Assembly: GCF_000495795.1 (NCBI RefSeq)
Contig: NZ_AWGD01000031.1
Coordinates: 124,001 to 188,000, forward strand
Source: Asticcacaulis sp. AC460
Lineage (GTDB): Bacteria; Pseudomonadota; Alphaproteobacteria; Caulobacterales; Caulobacteraceae
DNA length: 64,000 bases
Direction: 5' to 3'
Part shown: piece by piece, positions 55,421 through 63,317 of the stretch
How positions within the stretch are numbered: the stretch's first letter is position 1
How the letters are laid out: each line of letters opens with the position of its first letter
Translations under genes and position numbers: made by a program
Notes under the pieces: model-generated
The model's database searches: none
What the model was told of the DNA's origin: nothing
Seen by the model: only the letters and a program-made list of their open reading frames with translations

Positions 55421-55727
55421 GTCCTGCCTGCTGTTATGTAACCCTGCCGGACCCGCATTTACCCGTTTGGGGGCCCGGGCGACAGTAAGCGTCTTGACCC
55501 GCAGTTCCTTCACCCGGAACTGCGGGTTCTTTTTATGGCTTGCCAGCGAGGCCGACAGATTGGCGGAAATACGGCTATGGCAGATGAACACACCGTTGGC
55601 GCAGGGGTGATGTTGAGCTATTTCAATGGCCGGTTGCCTGACCAACGAATCGAAGCTATGTTCCACATATGTTCACACCTTGCGACCGCTGGCTATTGTT
55701 CCTCACAACACCCAAACGACTAACTCC
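55421..55727 (+). other. Intergenic gap between receptor and RM pair
   Basis: 307 bases. It holds the receptor's terminator at 55497-55534 and then an AT-richer stretch that must contain the methyltransferase promoter. No control (C) protein gene is seen. A frame extension of the methyltransferase to 55626 is present but not supported. Confidence 0.6.
55497..55534 (+). terminator. Rho-independent terminator after TonB receptor
   Basis: ACCCGCAGTTCC (55497-55508) pairs with GGAACTGCGGGT (55516-55527), then TCTTTTT. Confidence 0.9.
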
Positions 55728-56831
55728 ATGAAGCCGGTCCATATTGCCCTGCCTGACAATGTCATCAACCCGCACAGCGTGGTGATAAGGTCTGAACAGG
55801 CGGCCATGCCTGAACGGGCGCGGCATTATCCGGAGCTGCGTTACATGGGTTCGAAAACCCGTCTGCTGCCTTGGATTTTCGAGGTGCTTAGTCTGTATGA
55901 TTTTGAAAGCGCGCTGGACCCATTCTCTGGAACAGGTAGCGTGTCCTATCTGCTAAAATCGATGGGACGCCGAGTTGCGTCGTCCGATTTTCTCAATTTC
56001 ACGAGCACCGTCGCCCGTGCGACGATTGAGAATAACCACGTCCATCTCGAAGAACCGGCTGTCAAGCGCCTCCTAGCCCCCTACCCTGATGGTAGTCGTT
56101 TCATAGAGACGACGTTCAAAGGCGTCTTTTACAAGCCGGATGACTTGCGCTTCCTCGATCGCGTGTCGGGCAATATCCGGCAACTTCAAAATCCTCATCA
56201 GCGAGCGCTTGCTTACGCAGCCTTGTTCCGGTCCTGTCTGAAACGCCAACCGCGCGGGGTTTTCACAATTTCCGGCGACCTGTCTCACTACGACGACGGT
56301 CGTCGGGATCTTCGATTGTCCCTGGAGGAACACTTCCTGGAGCAAGTCGAAGTGTATAACGCTGCCGTATTTGACAACGGCCGGAAGAATCAATCCTTAC
56401 AGTCGGACGTTTTTGACCTTCCACGGGAAAAAGTCGATCTGGTGTATCTGGATCCTCCGTATGTTCCCCGTTCCGATGACAATTGCTACGTCAAGCGCTA
56501 TCACTTTCTCGAAGGACTATCCCAGTACTGGGAAGATTTACCGATAGATACATCTACAAAGGTGAAGAAAATCGCCAAGAAATATACGCCCTTCAGTTAT
56601 CGACGAACGGCTGTAGATGCTTTTGATAGTATGTTTGAGCGTTTCAAGGATAGCAAAATTGCCTTGTCATACAGCTCAAATGGCTATCCGGATCTCAACA
56701 TACTTGAAAGTCTGATGCAAAAGCATAAGAAAAGAGTGCGCACTTTCGAAAAGCCGCATCGCTATCACTTCGGCACGCATAAAGGCGTTGAGCGGGCTTC
56801 CGTCACAGAATATCTAATCGTCGGCTCCTGA
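55728..56831 (+). CDS. Type II DNA N6-adenine methyltransferase, Dam (D12) family
   Basis: 367 residues. LRYMGSKTRLLPWIFEVL (N-terminal block), motif I DPFSGTGSVSYLL (64-76) and motif IV VYLDPPYVP (239-247, DPPY 242-245) are diagnostic of Dam-like adenine methyltransferases. It would protect host DNA against the neighbouring nuclease. ATG 55728 begins the recognisable part. Its stop (TGA) is immediately followed by the nuclease ATG. The gene is visibly lower in GC and codon bias than its left neighbours, consistent with acquisition. Confidence 0.9.
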   Translation: MKPVHIALPDNVINPHSVVIRSEQAAMPERARHYPELRYMGSKTRLLPWIFEVLSLYDFESALDPFSGTGSVSYLLKSMGRRVASSDFLNFTSTVARATIENNHVHLEEPAVKRLLAPYPDGSRFIETTFKGVFYKPDDLRFLDRVSGNIRQLQNPHQRALAYAALFRSCLKRQPRGVFTISGDLSHYDDGRRDLRLSLEEHFLEQVEVYNAAVFDNGRKNQSLQSDVFDLPREKVDLVYLDPPYVPRSDDNCYVKRYHFLEGLSQYWEDLPIDTSTKVKKIAKKYTPFSYRRTAVDAFDSMFERFKDSKIALSYSSNGYPDLNILESLMQKHKKRVRTFEKPHRYHFGTHKGVERASVTEYLIVGS

Positions 56832-57665
56832 ATGCTGCAGAAATACCAGACGCTCGAGGAAGTGGTAGACGGCTTGAGTCCGCTAAATGTCGACTGGATG
56901 GACGAGATTGCAGCCAGCGCGATCGCGCGGCTAAGTGACTTGCCCAAAAAGGAGAGTTATGGACGCGAAGACATAGCCGCCCTTCTCAGTGGCAATTTTG
57001 ACGAAGGCATACTCTGTGCCCGCCTGTTTTTGGCTCTGTCGAAAGATAGTATGGAAACTGAGCTCAAAAGCGAGCTGGGAGCAGGCGGAATAGGTGTCAA
57101 GCGCTATCAGTCAGAGCCTGAAGATTACCTCGCCGCACTGGAGCGGCTGCGCCTTCCCGAAGCCATGGCCAGCACCATCAACTACAGGCCCGTGTGGAGC
57201 GATATTCTTGCCGAACGTTTGCGGTCGGGCCGCGGCTCAGCCATTTCCGGTCAGCGGCGCGGCCGTGGATTGGAGGATTTCGCCGAAGCGATGGTCCGGG
57301 AAGTCTTCGAAGACCAATACGAAACCCGTTGTTCCTTTACAGGAGCAGACAACAAGACTGCCAAGTGCGACGTAGCTGTCCCCGACCGGATGCGGCCACG
57401 GATCGTTATTGAGGTGAAAGGGTATGGCGCGACAGGCTCCAAAATGACAGATATTATCGGCGACCTCGATGCCATCATCGATGCTATGCGCCGGGACACC
57501 TGGTTGCTCTTTGTCACCGACGGCATGACCTGGAAGTCGCGTCTCTCCGATTTGAAGAAAATCGTTGAACGTCAAAATCAAGGCAAAATTGCACGCATTT
57601 ACACGACCAGCATGCGCGAGGAATTTCTCGCCGATTTGCGCAGCCTGAAACACATCATTGGTTAA
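56832..57665 (+). CDS. Type II restriction endonuclease, DpnII/MboI-like
   Basis: 277 residues. The N-terminal 130 residues are helical. A PD-(D/E)xK core is visible: KCDVAVPD (Asp180 or Asp185) and IVIEVKGYG (Glu194, Lys196), then GSKMTDIIGDLDAI and LLFVTDGMTWKSRLSDL (TDGxxWKS 229-236). The last two blocks resemble DpnII/MboI-type enzymes, which cut GATC; with a Dam-like partner GATC is a fair guess, though unproven. It abuts the methyltransferase with no gap and probably forms a complete RM pair. Codon use is like its partner. Confidence 0.83.
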   Translation: MLQKYQTLEEVVDGLSPLNVDWMDEIAASAIARLSDLPKKESYGREDIAALLSGNFDEGILCARLFLALSKDSMETELKSELGAGGIGVKRYQSEPEDYLAALERLRLPEAMASTINYRPVWSDILAERLRSGRGSAISGQRRGRGLEDFAEAMVREVFEDQYETRCSFTGADNKTAKCDVAVPDRMRPRIVIEVKGYGATGSKMTDIIGDLDAIIDAMRRDTWLLFVTDGMTWKSRLSDLKKIVERQNQGKIARIYTTSMREEFLADLRSLKHIIG

Positions 57666-57793
57666 GGCGGCTCCAACGTCTCAGACGTAAAGCTTTGGGG
57701 ACTGGAATACAGGGTACGAGGACAGGAGCGCTATTCCCCACAAATTCGAAACCTGTGCTCGGCGGACTTGGAATGCCTTGGCGTTGTAGTCGT

Positions 57794-58192
57794 CTACTTT
57801 AGGGCCGGTTCATGCGACCAAGGCTCGAGTTCGATCGCAATATGGCTCGCCGTCATGAAACCTTGAACGCCCCAGGCTCCGTCCAAATCGAGTCGGTACA
57901 CATCACCGGTCTTAGTGATTTCCAGGCCCATCAAGGCGTTCTGGTGGTTCCAGCCTTCAAGTTCGACGTCCTGGACGCCGGATAAGGTGAAGGTCACAAG
58001 ACAGTGCAGGTCCAGGCGAAAATAGCCCTTCTCGTCCGTGTCGGCGTTCATTCGGAACGCACGGAGGCGAATAACGGAAGGCAACGGATCGCGACGCAGG
58101 TCGATGCTGACGACTTCGGAATCGTGGAACCCGGGCACATGCCCAAACCATTGAACAACCGGCGTCCAGTCAATTTCGTTCGTTTCTGTCAC
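57794..58192 (-). CDS. Imm50-like immunity protein
   Basis: 132 residues, start GTG at 58192 (GGGAA upstream). VVQWFGHVPGFHDSEVVSIDLRRD at the N-terminus resembles the WFGxxPxFHDAEV pattern of Imm50 (PF15594), a family predicted to neutralise polymorphic toxins. The later part is beta-rich: YFRLDLHCLVTFTLSGVQDVELEGWNHQNALMGLEI. No cognate toxin is adjacent. A truncated second copy lies at 60585-60782. Confidence 0.72.
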   Translation of the reverse strand: MTETNEIDWTPVVQWFGHVPGFHDSEVVSIDLRRDPLPSVIRLRAFRMNADTDEKGYFRLDLHCLVTFTLSGVQDVELEGWNHQNALMGLEITKTGDVYRLDLDGAWGVQGFMTASHIAIELEPWSHEPALK

Positions 58193-58443
58193 GCGGTTCC
58201 CTATGTCCGTTTTCCCAAATGATACCCACGCTCGCGAAAGCTATACTTTCGCTGCGCTTGCGCCGTAAACGGGATGGCAAATAAAGGTCAAGCCGAATTA
58301 TGGTTGGCCTGAGACTTCGATGGTACCAAGACGTTTCCATCTCCGCAATTGGCGCCAGGAGGCTCAATACTGGTGCAAACGTGCATGGCAGGCTATTCAT
58401 GCGCAGACGCGCACATTGATTGCAGCCACATGGGCAGTGTTTG

Positions 58444-58905
58444 ATGAAGGTAAAGTCTTTCAGCGATTGGATCGTGGCCGCTCTCTATTGGCCGGTTGTA
58501 ATCGCCGCGACTGCGGAGGTTGTGGGACTGCCGGTATGGCTCCTGTCCAACGGGCCTGATCGAGACCTTCTTTGGCTGGCGGTCAAGGGGCAGTTCGGTC
58601 TCGCCGCGATCCTGTTTGTACTGGCTTTATGCGACGGTGAAACACGTCGCGCCGTCAACCGCAATAATGCCATAGCTCACAGCGAGCGAAAGTCGCTCCC
58701 ATGGTGGCGACACATCTTCCACCGCATCGGAGACCGCCGACTGCAGATATGCGCATTCAGCCTCTGGTGCGTTGTCATTATCACCATGTTTGTCAGGGAT
58801 GAGGTTTATCGGACCTTGGCAGGCAGTGGCTTTTTCGTAACTCTTTTGATGATCCTGCTTACCCTCAAGTACCATCTGCCCGACGAGGACACGCAGCCAG
58901 TATAG
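58444..58905 (+). CDS. Small membrane protein of unknown function
   Basis: 153 residues, about four hydrophobic segments (WIVAALYWPVVIAATAEVVGLPVWLL, AAILFVLALC, QICAFSLWCVVIITMFV, GFFVTLLMILLTL). Start uncertain: ATG 58444 gives a neat N-terminus but a weak ribosome site; ATG 58420 is the alternative. No family recognised. The 251 bases before it show no other gene. Confidence 0.55.
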   Translation: MKVKSFSDWIVAALYWPVVIAATAEVVGLPVWLLSNGPDRDLLWLAVKGQFGLAAILFVLALCDGETRRAVNRNNAIAHSERKSLPWWRHIFHRIGDRRLQICAFSLWCVVIITMFVRDEVYRTLAGSGFFVTLLMILLTLKYHLPDEDTQPV

Positions 58906-58943
58906 CCGCGGCGCACGCGCGACATTCTGGCCGGCCGTGACGG

Positions 58944-59375
58944 TCAGGCTTTGTTGGCCGAGGGCAAGGTCTTCCAGCCCCACGGATCGCCGGACCGGGT
59001 TATGTAGTGCGAAACGACATAGCCCCAGGGGACGGCGGCATAGATAATGACCACAAGGCCGCACGCGAAGGCCGTCTCAGCCGTGGCTTTGTCCATCGCT
59101 CCACTCAGCCACAGAGGTATGGCCACCACAATCAGCCAGATCGTCTTCCAGACGATTTCCCAGAGCAGCAACGGCAGCATAAGGAGCGGATAGCGCAGGC
59201 CAAATGCGGACAAGGCGGTCAGCGCCCCCATCATGCAAATCACCACGCCTTCATTCATCCCCCACGCCTTGTCATGATGCAGGATCAGCGGCCAGATGTT
59301 CAGCCCCTGCGCCACGGTAATCAGAAGATAGATCGCCCGCAGCAGATACAGACGGAACCCGGACACATTGCTCAT
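58944..59375 (-). CDS. Membrane protein of unknown function
   Basis: 143 residues, four predicted membrane helices, beginning MSNVSGFRLYLLRAIYLLITVAQGLNIWPLIL. The C-terminal PSANKA tail is cytoplasmic by the positive-inside pattern. It lies 53 bases after the small coiled-coil gene on the same strand and is probably the last gene of the ArsR operon. No family recognised; bacterial DoxX/DUF-like membrane protein is one possibility. Confidence 0.62.
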   Translation of the reverse strand: MSNVSGFRLYLLRAIYLLITVAQGLNIWPLILHHDKAWGMNEGVVICMMGALTALSAFGLRYPLLMLPLLLWEIVWKTIWLIVVAIPLWLSGAMDKATAETAFACGLVVIIYAAVPWGYVVSHYITRSGDPWGWKTLPSANKA

Positions 59376-59428
59376 TATATTTCCCCTGGTACTTTCTTTG
59401 GGATTTGGATCGCCGCGACAAGCGGCGG

Positions 59429-59686
59429 TTATTCGACGTCTTTCAGGACCTTTTCGACCGCGGCCAGTTTCGTCTGGATCGCCGTCAGGGTATCGCCATA
59501 GGTCGAAAGTGTTTTCGCTGCGTCGGTCTGGGCAGCGATCGCCTGTGCCGCCAGCGCGCGATAGGCTTCATCCTGGGCAAGGCGAACACGCGCCTGAAGG
59601 ATTTCGGAGACGTATTTCATAAAGAAAATTAGAACACCTGCCGCGGCGGGAAAGAAGAAGGCGGCATAAAAAACGTTTTCGGACAT
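59429..59686 (-). CDS. Small membrane-anchored coiled-coil protein
   Basis: 85 residues. One N-terminal helix (VFYAAFFFPAAAGVLIFFM, about 5-23) then a helical heptad-rich part (AYRALAAQAIAAQTDAAKTLSTYGDTLTAIQTKLAAVEKVLKDVE). 8 bases after the ArsR-type gene. Function unknown. Confidence 0.6.
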   Translation of the reverse strand: MSENVFYAAFFFPAAAGVLIFFMKYVSEILQARVRLAQDEAYRALAAQAIAAQTDAAKTLSTYGDTLTAIQTKLAAVEKVLKDVE

Positions 59687-59694
59687 GGGAACCT

Positions 59695-60033
59695 CTAGGT
59701 TTCGGAATTGGATGTAAGGGAAAGCGCGGCCTGAGCTATTGTCTGCGGCGTTAGGACGAGGGCAAAATCGGTGACTTCGTAGTAGTTCAGCGCCTTGCCA
59801 TCGCTCGACAGCTCAAGCTTGCTGGTGATCAGGCCGCTGCTTTCCAGTTTTTGGAGATGGAGGTGCATCAAGGGCCGGCTGATGCCGGCGTCCCGCGCCA
59901 TCTGGCTGACGAAGTTTCGCCCGCCGGACGCCAGCGCCGCGATGATGCGCAACCGATGCGGATTGGCGAGCGCCGCCAGGGCTGCGAGTACCTGATCGCC
60001 ATCAAGGACAGGCTTGTTTTCCGGCACAGGCAC
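59695..60033 (-). CDS. ArsR-type winged-helix regulator
   Basis: 112 residues, start GTG at 60033, one base inside the previous gene's stop (TAGTG). HTH block LAALANPHRLRIIAALASGGRNFVSQMARDAGISRPLMHLHLQKLESSGLI (about 18-68) is ArsR/SmtB-like, but the usual metal-binding Cys/His (ELCVCDL motif) is absent, so it senses something else or acts on its own operon. The palindrome at 60457 is its likely operator. Confidence 0.82.
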   Translation of the reverse strand: MPVPENKPVLDGDQVLAALAALANPHRLRIIAALASGGRNFVSQMARDAGISRPLMHLHLQKLESSGLITSKLELSSDGKALNYYEVTDFALVLTPQTIAQAALSLTSNSET

Positions 60034-60362
60034 TATTTCACCACCATCGGCGGAAGGGCTTTGAGATCGACCTCCATGGCCGCCAGCTTCTCATCGGTGA
60101 TGTAACCCTTCGAGTGCTTCTGGATTTGCCGCAGTGTCATCCCCCGCGCCATCCATAGCTGGCCGCTGTTGGCCACATACGGCAGATGCCTGACAAAGAT
60201 CGCCTTGGCGGCCGGATTATCCAGCAACTGCCCGATCTTCGTGGTCTCAACGGACCATGCGACGGCTTTTACCGTTGCGGCGGCGATCGCCGGAGCGACC
60301 GGCAGCAGGACCGGAACGGACGTCAGCACAAGGGCAATCGAGAAGAGGGCTCGGCGTTTCAT
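60033..60362 (-). CDS. Secreted protein, first gene of the ArsR operon
   Basis: 109 residues. Signal peptide (IALVLTSVPVLLPVAPAIAA|AT). The mature part KIGQLLDNPAAKAIFVRHLPYVANSGQLWMARGMTLRQIQKHSKGYITDEKLAAMEVDLKALP matches a short domain I have seen appended to or accompanying carboxylesterases in Caulobacter and sphingomonads (DNPxAxxVLxKHxP ... ARGMTLxxI ... LTDxxLAxIxxxL). Function unknown. ATG 60362 fits the signal peptide; the upstream extension does not. Confidence 0.68.
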   Translation of the reverse strand: MKRRALFSIALVLTSVPVLLPVAPAIAAATVKAVAWSVETTKIGQLLDNPAAKAIFVRHLPYVANSGQLWMARGMTLRQIQKHSKGYITDEKLAAMEVDLKALPPMVVK

Positions 60363-60456
60363 GAGGCTTCTACCTGTGAATGTCTGAGACGCTGTGCTGT
60401 GTGTTTGCGGCCCACAGCGCCACGGCGCGTCAGCCCTCACGACACACAACAAGTTG

Positions 60457-60484
60457 TCATGTGTAAGAAATATCTTACACATGA
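60457..60484. promoter_or_regulatory. ArsR-type operator with overlapping promoter
   Basis: Perfect 12-bp arms, TCATGTGTAAGA (60457-60468) and TCTTACACATGA (60473-60484), with AATA between. On the minus strand TTGACA (60495-60490) lies 17 bases before TATTTC (60472-60467), so the palindrome overlaps the -10 region. It is 95 bases ahead of the operon start. This is the best operator in the window. Confidence 0.72.
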
Positions 60485-60584
60485 AAGCCTGTCAATAGAC
60501 ATTCCGTCTCGTGACAACGAGCGGTCGCAAAAAGTGGCAGAGCCACGATCCGGCATTTTCGCAGGGCGATGGACCTTCGCAAAT

Positions 60585-60782
60585 TTATGTAGCGGCAATC
60601 TTACCAGAGGCCTTATCCGGCAACGGTTCGAGCACTATCGAAATATGACTGGCGGTTATGATGCCATCAACGCCGTAGGCCCCCTCCATACTGAGTTGGT
60701 GGGCGTCACTGACCTTCGGGATTTCCAAGCCCATCAGGGCATTCTGGTGGTTCCAGCCTTCAAGTTCGACCTCCCGAACGCC
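60585..60782 (-). pseudogene. Truncated copy of the Imm50-like gene
   Basis: Translates on the minus strand to a fragment beginning GVREVELEGWNHQNALMGLEI and ending ... SHISIVLEPLPDKASGKIAAT followed by TAA. About two thirds of 52 aligned residues match the C-terminal half of the Imm50-like protein at 57794 (by eye), and the DNA is similar too. The N-terminal half is missing and a stop codon (TAG, 60783-60785) sits directly before the fragment, just after the end of the gene at 60806. A decayed duplicate. Confidence 0.85.
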
Positions 60783-60805
60783 CTAATAGCCGAGCCCATG
60801 TTTCT

Positions 60806-61861
60806 TCACTTCATCTCGTAGAGCCGGGCATTGTCGATCTTCAGCTTCGGCAGTTCGGCTAAAACGGCTATCCGGGCGGTAGCGACATCGGGCACGATGC
60901 AAAAGATTTCCATGCTGCCGGAACCGGTCGATCCTCCGTCGACATGACCGAGACCAAGCCACCCAAGGCAATTGTCGAAGTAGGTTTGAAGCTTGTGACG
61001 GACATCGATGTCATCTTCGGCGCCGAAGCCGTCGATCGGCAACTCGATAACCAGTTGTCGATGGCGGGAGCGCGGCAGGGATGAAAATCCGGCCTGGCGC
61101 GCTCGGCGCTTTATGGCCTCCACGATTTTGTTTCCGGCCGTCAGGCTGTCGTAGTGATGAAGCAGGCTATCCCCTTCATGGCCGCACACGCCCCAATGTT
61201 CCGTAAGCTCACCGTCATGGGCCCAGGCTTCTTGATAGTGCAAGGCTTCGCCGTCGCGACGATACAGCTTGAAGGGACGCGGGCTTTCCGGCTCCCGTTT
61301 GGGCAGGCTTGCCGCGACGGCGGCGACGTTCTGCGGCAGCACCAGGATCGCGTCGGTCGACACGGCGAGGCCGATTGGCGGCTCTACGTCGAAGGCGATG
61401 GCCGGCCTGAGGCTGTCCTCGCTATACATCAGCTTCACCGGCTTCAGAGGCTTCAGATTGTCGGGCGGTGATCCAGAAACCGTCTCCTCCAGATGGTCGA
61501 TCAGGCCCAGAATGGCTGTGCGCTCCGCCTCAGGCAGGCGCGTCTTCGCCACGCGTCCGATGGCGTCTTTCATGGCCGCAGCATAGCTCTGCGTTCGATG
61601 GTGCCAGTCCGGAACGACCCATCGATCGTAGTCGGCATTGGCGGCTATATAATATGTGCCCGTCGGTTTGTCATAGCTACCACGCCCGGGGTGCTGATCG
61701 CCTGCCAAAGGATTGCTGAGGCGAATGGAGACGACAAGGTTTCCGATGCGGCTGAGGCGAGTTGGCGCGTTGGCTGAGGCGTCGCCAAAGGCCTGTTCGA
61801 CTTGGTCGAGCGCATCCCTCGTGTCGGGAAAGTAGGTGAAATTTCTTATGTCCAGCATCAT
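60806..61861 (-). CDS. Protein of unknown function, possible immunity-type
   Basis: 351 residues, no signal peptide or membrane helix. Two parts: an N-terminal region with IRLSNPLAGDQHPGRGSYDKPTGTYYIAANAD and PAERTAILGLIDHLEE-type helices, and a C-terminal region with LHYQEAWAHDGELTEHWGVCGHEGDSLLHHY (a WGR-like stretch) and LQTYFDNCLGWLGLGHVDGGSTGSGSMEIFCIVPD, a pattern often seen in proteins beside polymorphic-toxin immunity genes. It lies next to the decayed Imm50-like copy. AAGGGGGAA precedes the start. Function unassigned. Confidence 0.7.
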   Translation of the reverse strand: MMLDIRNFTYFPDTRDALDQVEQAFGDASANAPTRLSRIGNLVVSIRLSNPLAGDQHPGRGSYDKPTGTYYIAANADYDRWVVPDWHHRTQSYAAAMKDAIGRVAKTRLPEAERTAILGLIDHLEETVSGSPPDNLKPLKPVKLMYSEDSLRPAIAFDVEPPIGLAVSTDAILVLPQNVAAVAASLPKREPESPRPFKLYRRDGEALHYQEAWAHDGELTEHWGVCGHEGDSLLHHYDSLTAGNKIVEAIKRRARQAGFSSLPRSRHRQLVIELPIDGFGAEDDIDVRHKLQTYFDNCLGWLGLGHVDGGSTGSGSMEIFCIVPDVATARIAVLAELPKLKIDNARLYEMK

Positions 61862-61936
61862 TCCCCCTTTGGCAGCATGACCGAGCGTTCACCCATAAAC
61901 GAGGCGAGCCAAGACAGGTCAAGCCAAACTTAAGAA

Positions 61937-62014
61937 GACCCCTCCGTCTCGACGCGTTTCGGCCCATAAGGGGCCTCACTTGCTCGCCACCTCCCCATCT
62001 TCGATAGGGAGGAG
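61937..62014. repeat. Palindromic repeat, CCCCTCCG...CACCTCCCC type
   Basis: Begins ACCCCTCCG and contains CCTCCCcAT-CTTCG-ATaGGGAGG (61990-62012), related to the elements at 52071 and 22998. In the 213-base gap between the 60806 and 62075 genes. Confidence 0.6.
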
Positions 62015-62074
62015 AAGAAAGAAAAGCCATTCGCGCTAACGGTTAAAGGCCAATGCCGTTTGTATAGTACGGGC

Positions 62075-62890
62075 CTAATTTAGCGGCGAGTAGTCCGTCG
62101 GTCTCATCTCGACCGAAACAACGCCGCCGGTGGCGGTGAGGATCGGGCCGTCCACCTGGCTGTCGGCGGCGACCTTCTTCCATGCCTCGTCAGCGCCAAA
62201 GGCGGCCCAGGCCGCGTTGCGCGCGGCCTTGTCGGGGTAGGCCATCAGGTAGACCAGCTTGTTGTCCATAGCCGGCTGGTCAGCGGTCGGGCGCCAGTAG
62301 AGCATGTTGGTCATGCCGTGTTTCGCGAAGAGGCCCAGCGTATGGTCGCGGAAGCGGGTGTGGAGATTTTCCAGCTTGCCGGGATTGGTGGTGTAGGTCC
62401 GTAGCTCGAAATAACGCGGTGGCGCGGCCGAGGTGAGGTCGAGGGCCGGAGAGTAGTCGGTCGGCACCAGGAACAGGCTTTCGATTTTGCTCGTGAGCGC
62501 GCCGTGGGCCTCGCTGGCGCCGCGCACTTCGCTCCATTCGGGGGCGGTGGCGAAGGCGCTCCATGCGGCGTCGCGCGCGGCGCGGTCCTTGTAGCCCATG
62601 AGATAGATAAGGCGGTGGTCGTCGGGATTTTCGGGATGGAAGAAGGCGATCGGCGTCATGCCGTGCTTGCGGAAAAGCCCGATCGTGTGATCGCGGAAGC
62701 GGGCGTCGAGCTCGGACATCTTGCCGTCGGCGGCCGTGTAGATGCGAAGTTCGTACAGGCCGACCTGAGGCGACGGGACGCTCTCACCGCGGGTGGCGCA
62801 GGCGGCAAAAAGGGCGATGGCCGCGACGATAATGATGGCGGCGGCGTGGCGCACGAAACGACCGCGACGTGGTTGGGTAAGGGACGTCAT
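62075..62890 (-). CDS. NIPSNAP-family lipoprotein, two tandem domains
   Basis: 271 residues. Lipobox FAAC (Cys31). Two copies of the NIPSNAP pattern: YELRIYTAADGKMSELDARFRDHTIGLFRKHGMTPIAFF and YFELRTYTTNPGKLENLHTRFRDHTLGLFAKHGMTNMLYW, each followed by LIYLMGYKDRAARDAAWSAF or LVYLMAYPDKAARNAAWAAF. Ferredoxin-like folds; role in bacteria unclear, often with envelope or aromatic metabolism genes. Start ATG 62890 with AGGTGGAA. Confidence 0.85.
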   Translation of the reverse strand: MTSLTQPRRGRFVRHAAAIIIVAAIALFAACATRGESVPSPQVGLYELRIYTAADGKMSELDARFRDHTIGLFRKHGMTPIAFFHPENPDDHRLIYLMGYKDRAARDAAWSAFATAPEWSEVRGASEAHGALTSKIESLFLVPTDYSPALDLTSAAPPRYFELRTYTTNPGKLENLHTRFRDHTLGLFAKHGMTNMLYWRPTADQPAMDNKLVYLMAYPDKAARNAAWAAFGADEAWKKVAADSQVDGPILTATGGVVSVEMRPTDYSPLN

Positions 62891-62987
62891 TTCCACCTGT
62901 CTTTCGGCCCGCATATGGGCCTTTGGTGGCCTGGACCGTCATCAGGGTTTCTAACGCAAAACCTGCACGCCGCATACAGGCTCGGTA

Positions 62988-63302
62988 TCAGGCTGCAAAA
63001 CGACCGGAATGTTCCGCCTCAAGGTCGGACGACAGCAGAATGATCAGGAAATTATCGCGCCGTGACGCCAGGTCCAACACCCGGGCCAGCCGCGAAACGA
63101 CATCCTTGAGATCCGCGTATCCGAAGATATAGGCCATCAGGTTGAATTCAACATACCCGGTAAGCATTTCGATGCGGCGGCCGGAAAAGAAGCTGGGCCA
63201 GGTGGCGCGGCTGATGTCCACGAAAACCTGCGTGATGGCCGGATACGGGGCGCGCTCCGCGTCCAGGTCCGCCAGCAGCTGGGCAATAAGATTCTTTGTC
63301 AC
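62988..63302 (-). CDS. Small protein of unknown function
   Basis: 104 residues, start GTG at 63302 preceded by AGGTG; an alternative GTG at 63317 adds five residues. Mostly helical, with VFVDISRATWPSFFSGRRIEMLTGYVEFNLMAYIFGYADLKDVVSRLARVL. No signal peptide. No family recognised. Confidence 0.55.
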   Translation of the reverse strand: MTKNLIAQLLADLDAERAPYPAITQVFVDISRATWPSFFSGRRIEMLTGYVEFNLMAYIFGYADLKDVVSRLARVLDLASRRDNFLIILLSSDLEAEHSGRFAA

Positions 63303-63317
63303 GGCATTCACCTGCAC

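Noticed and set aside
57666-57793. Short gap after the restriction gene
   Set aside because: No hairpin with a T-run and no gene is visible.
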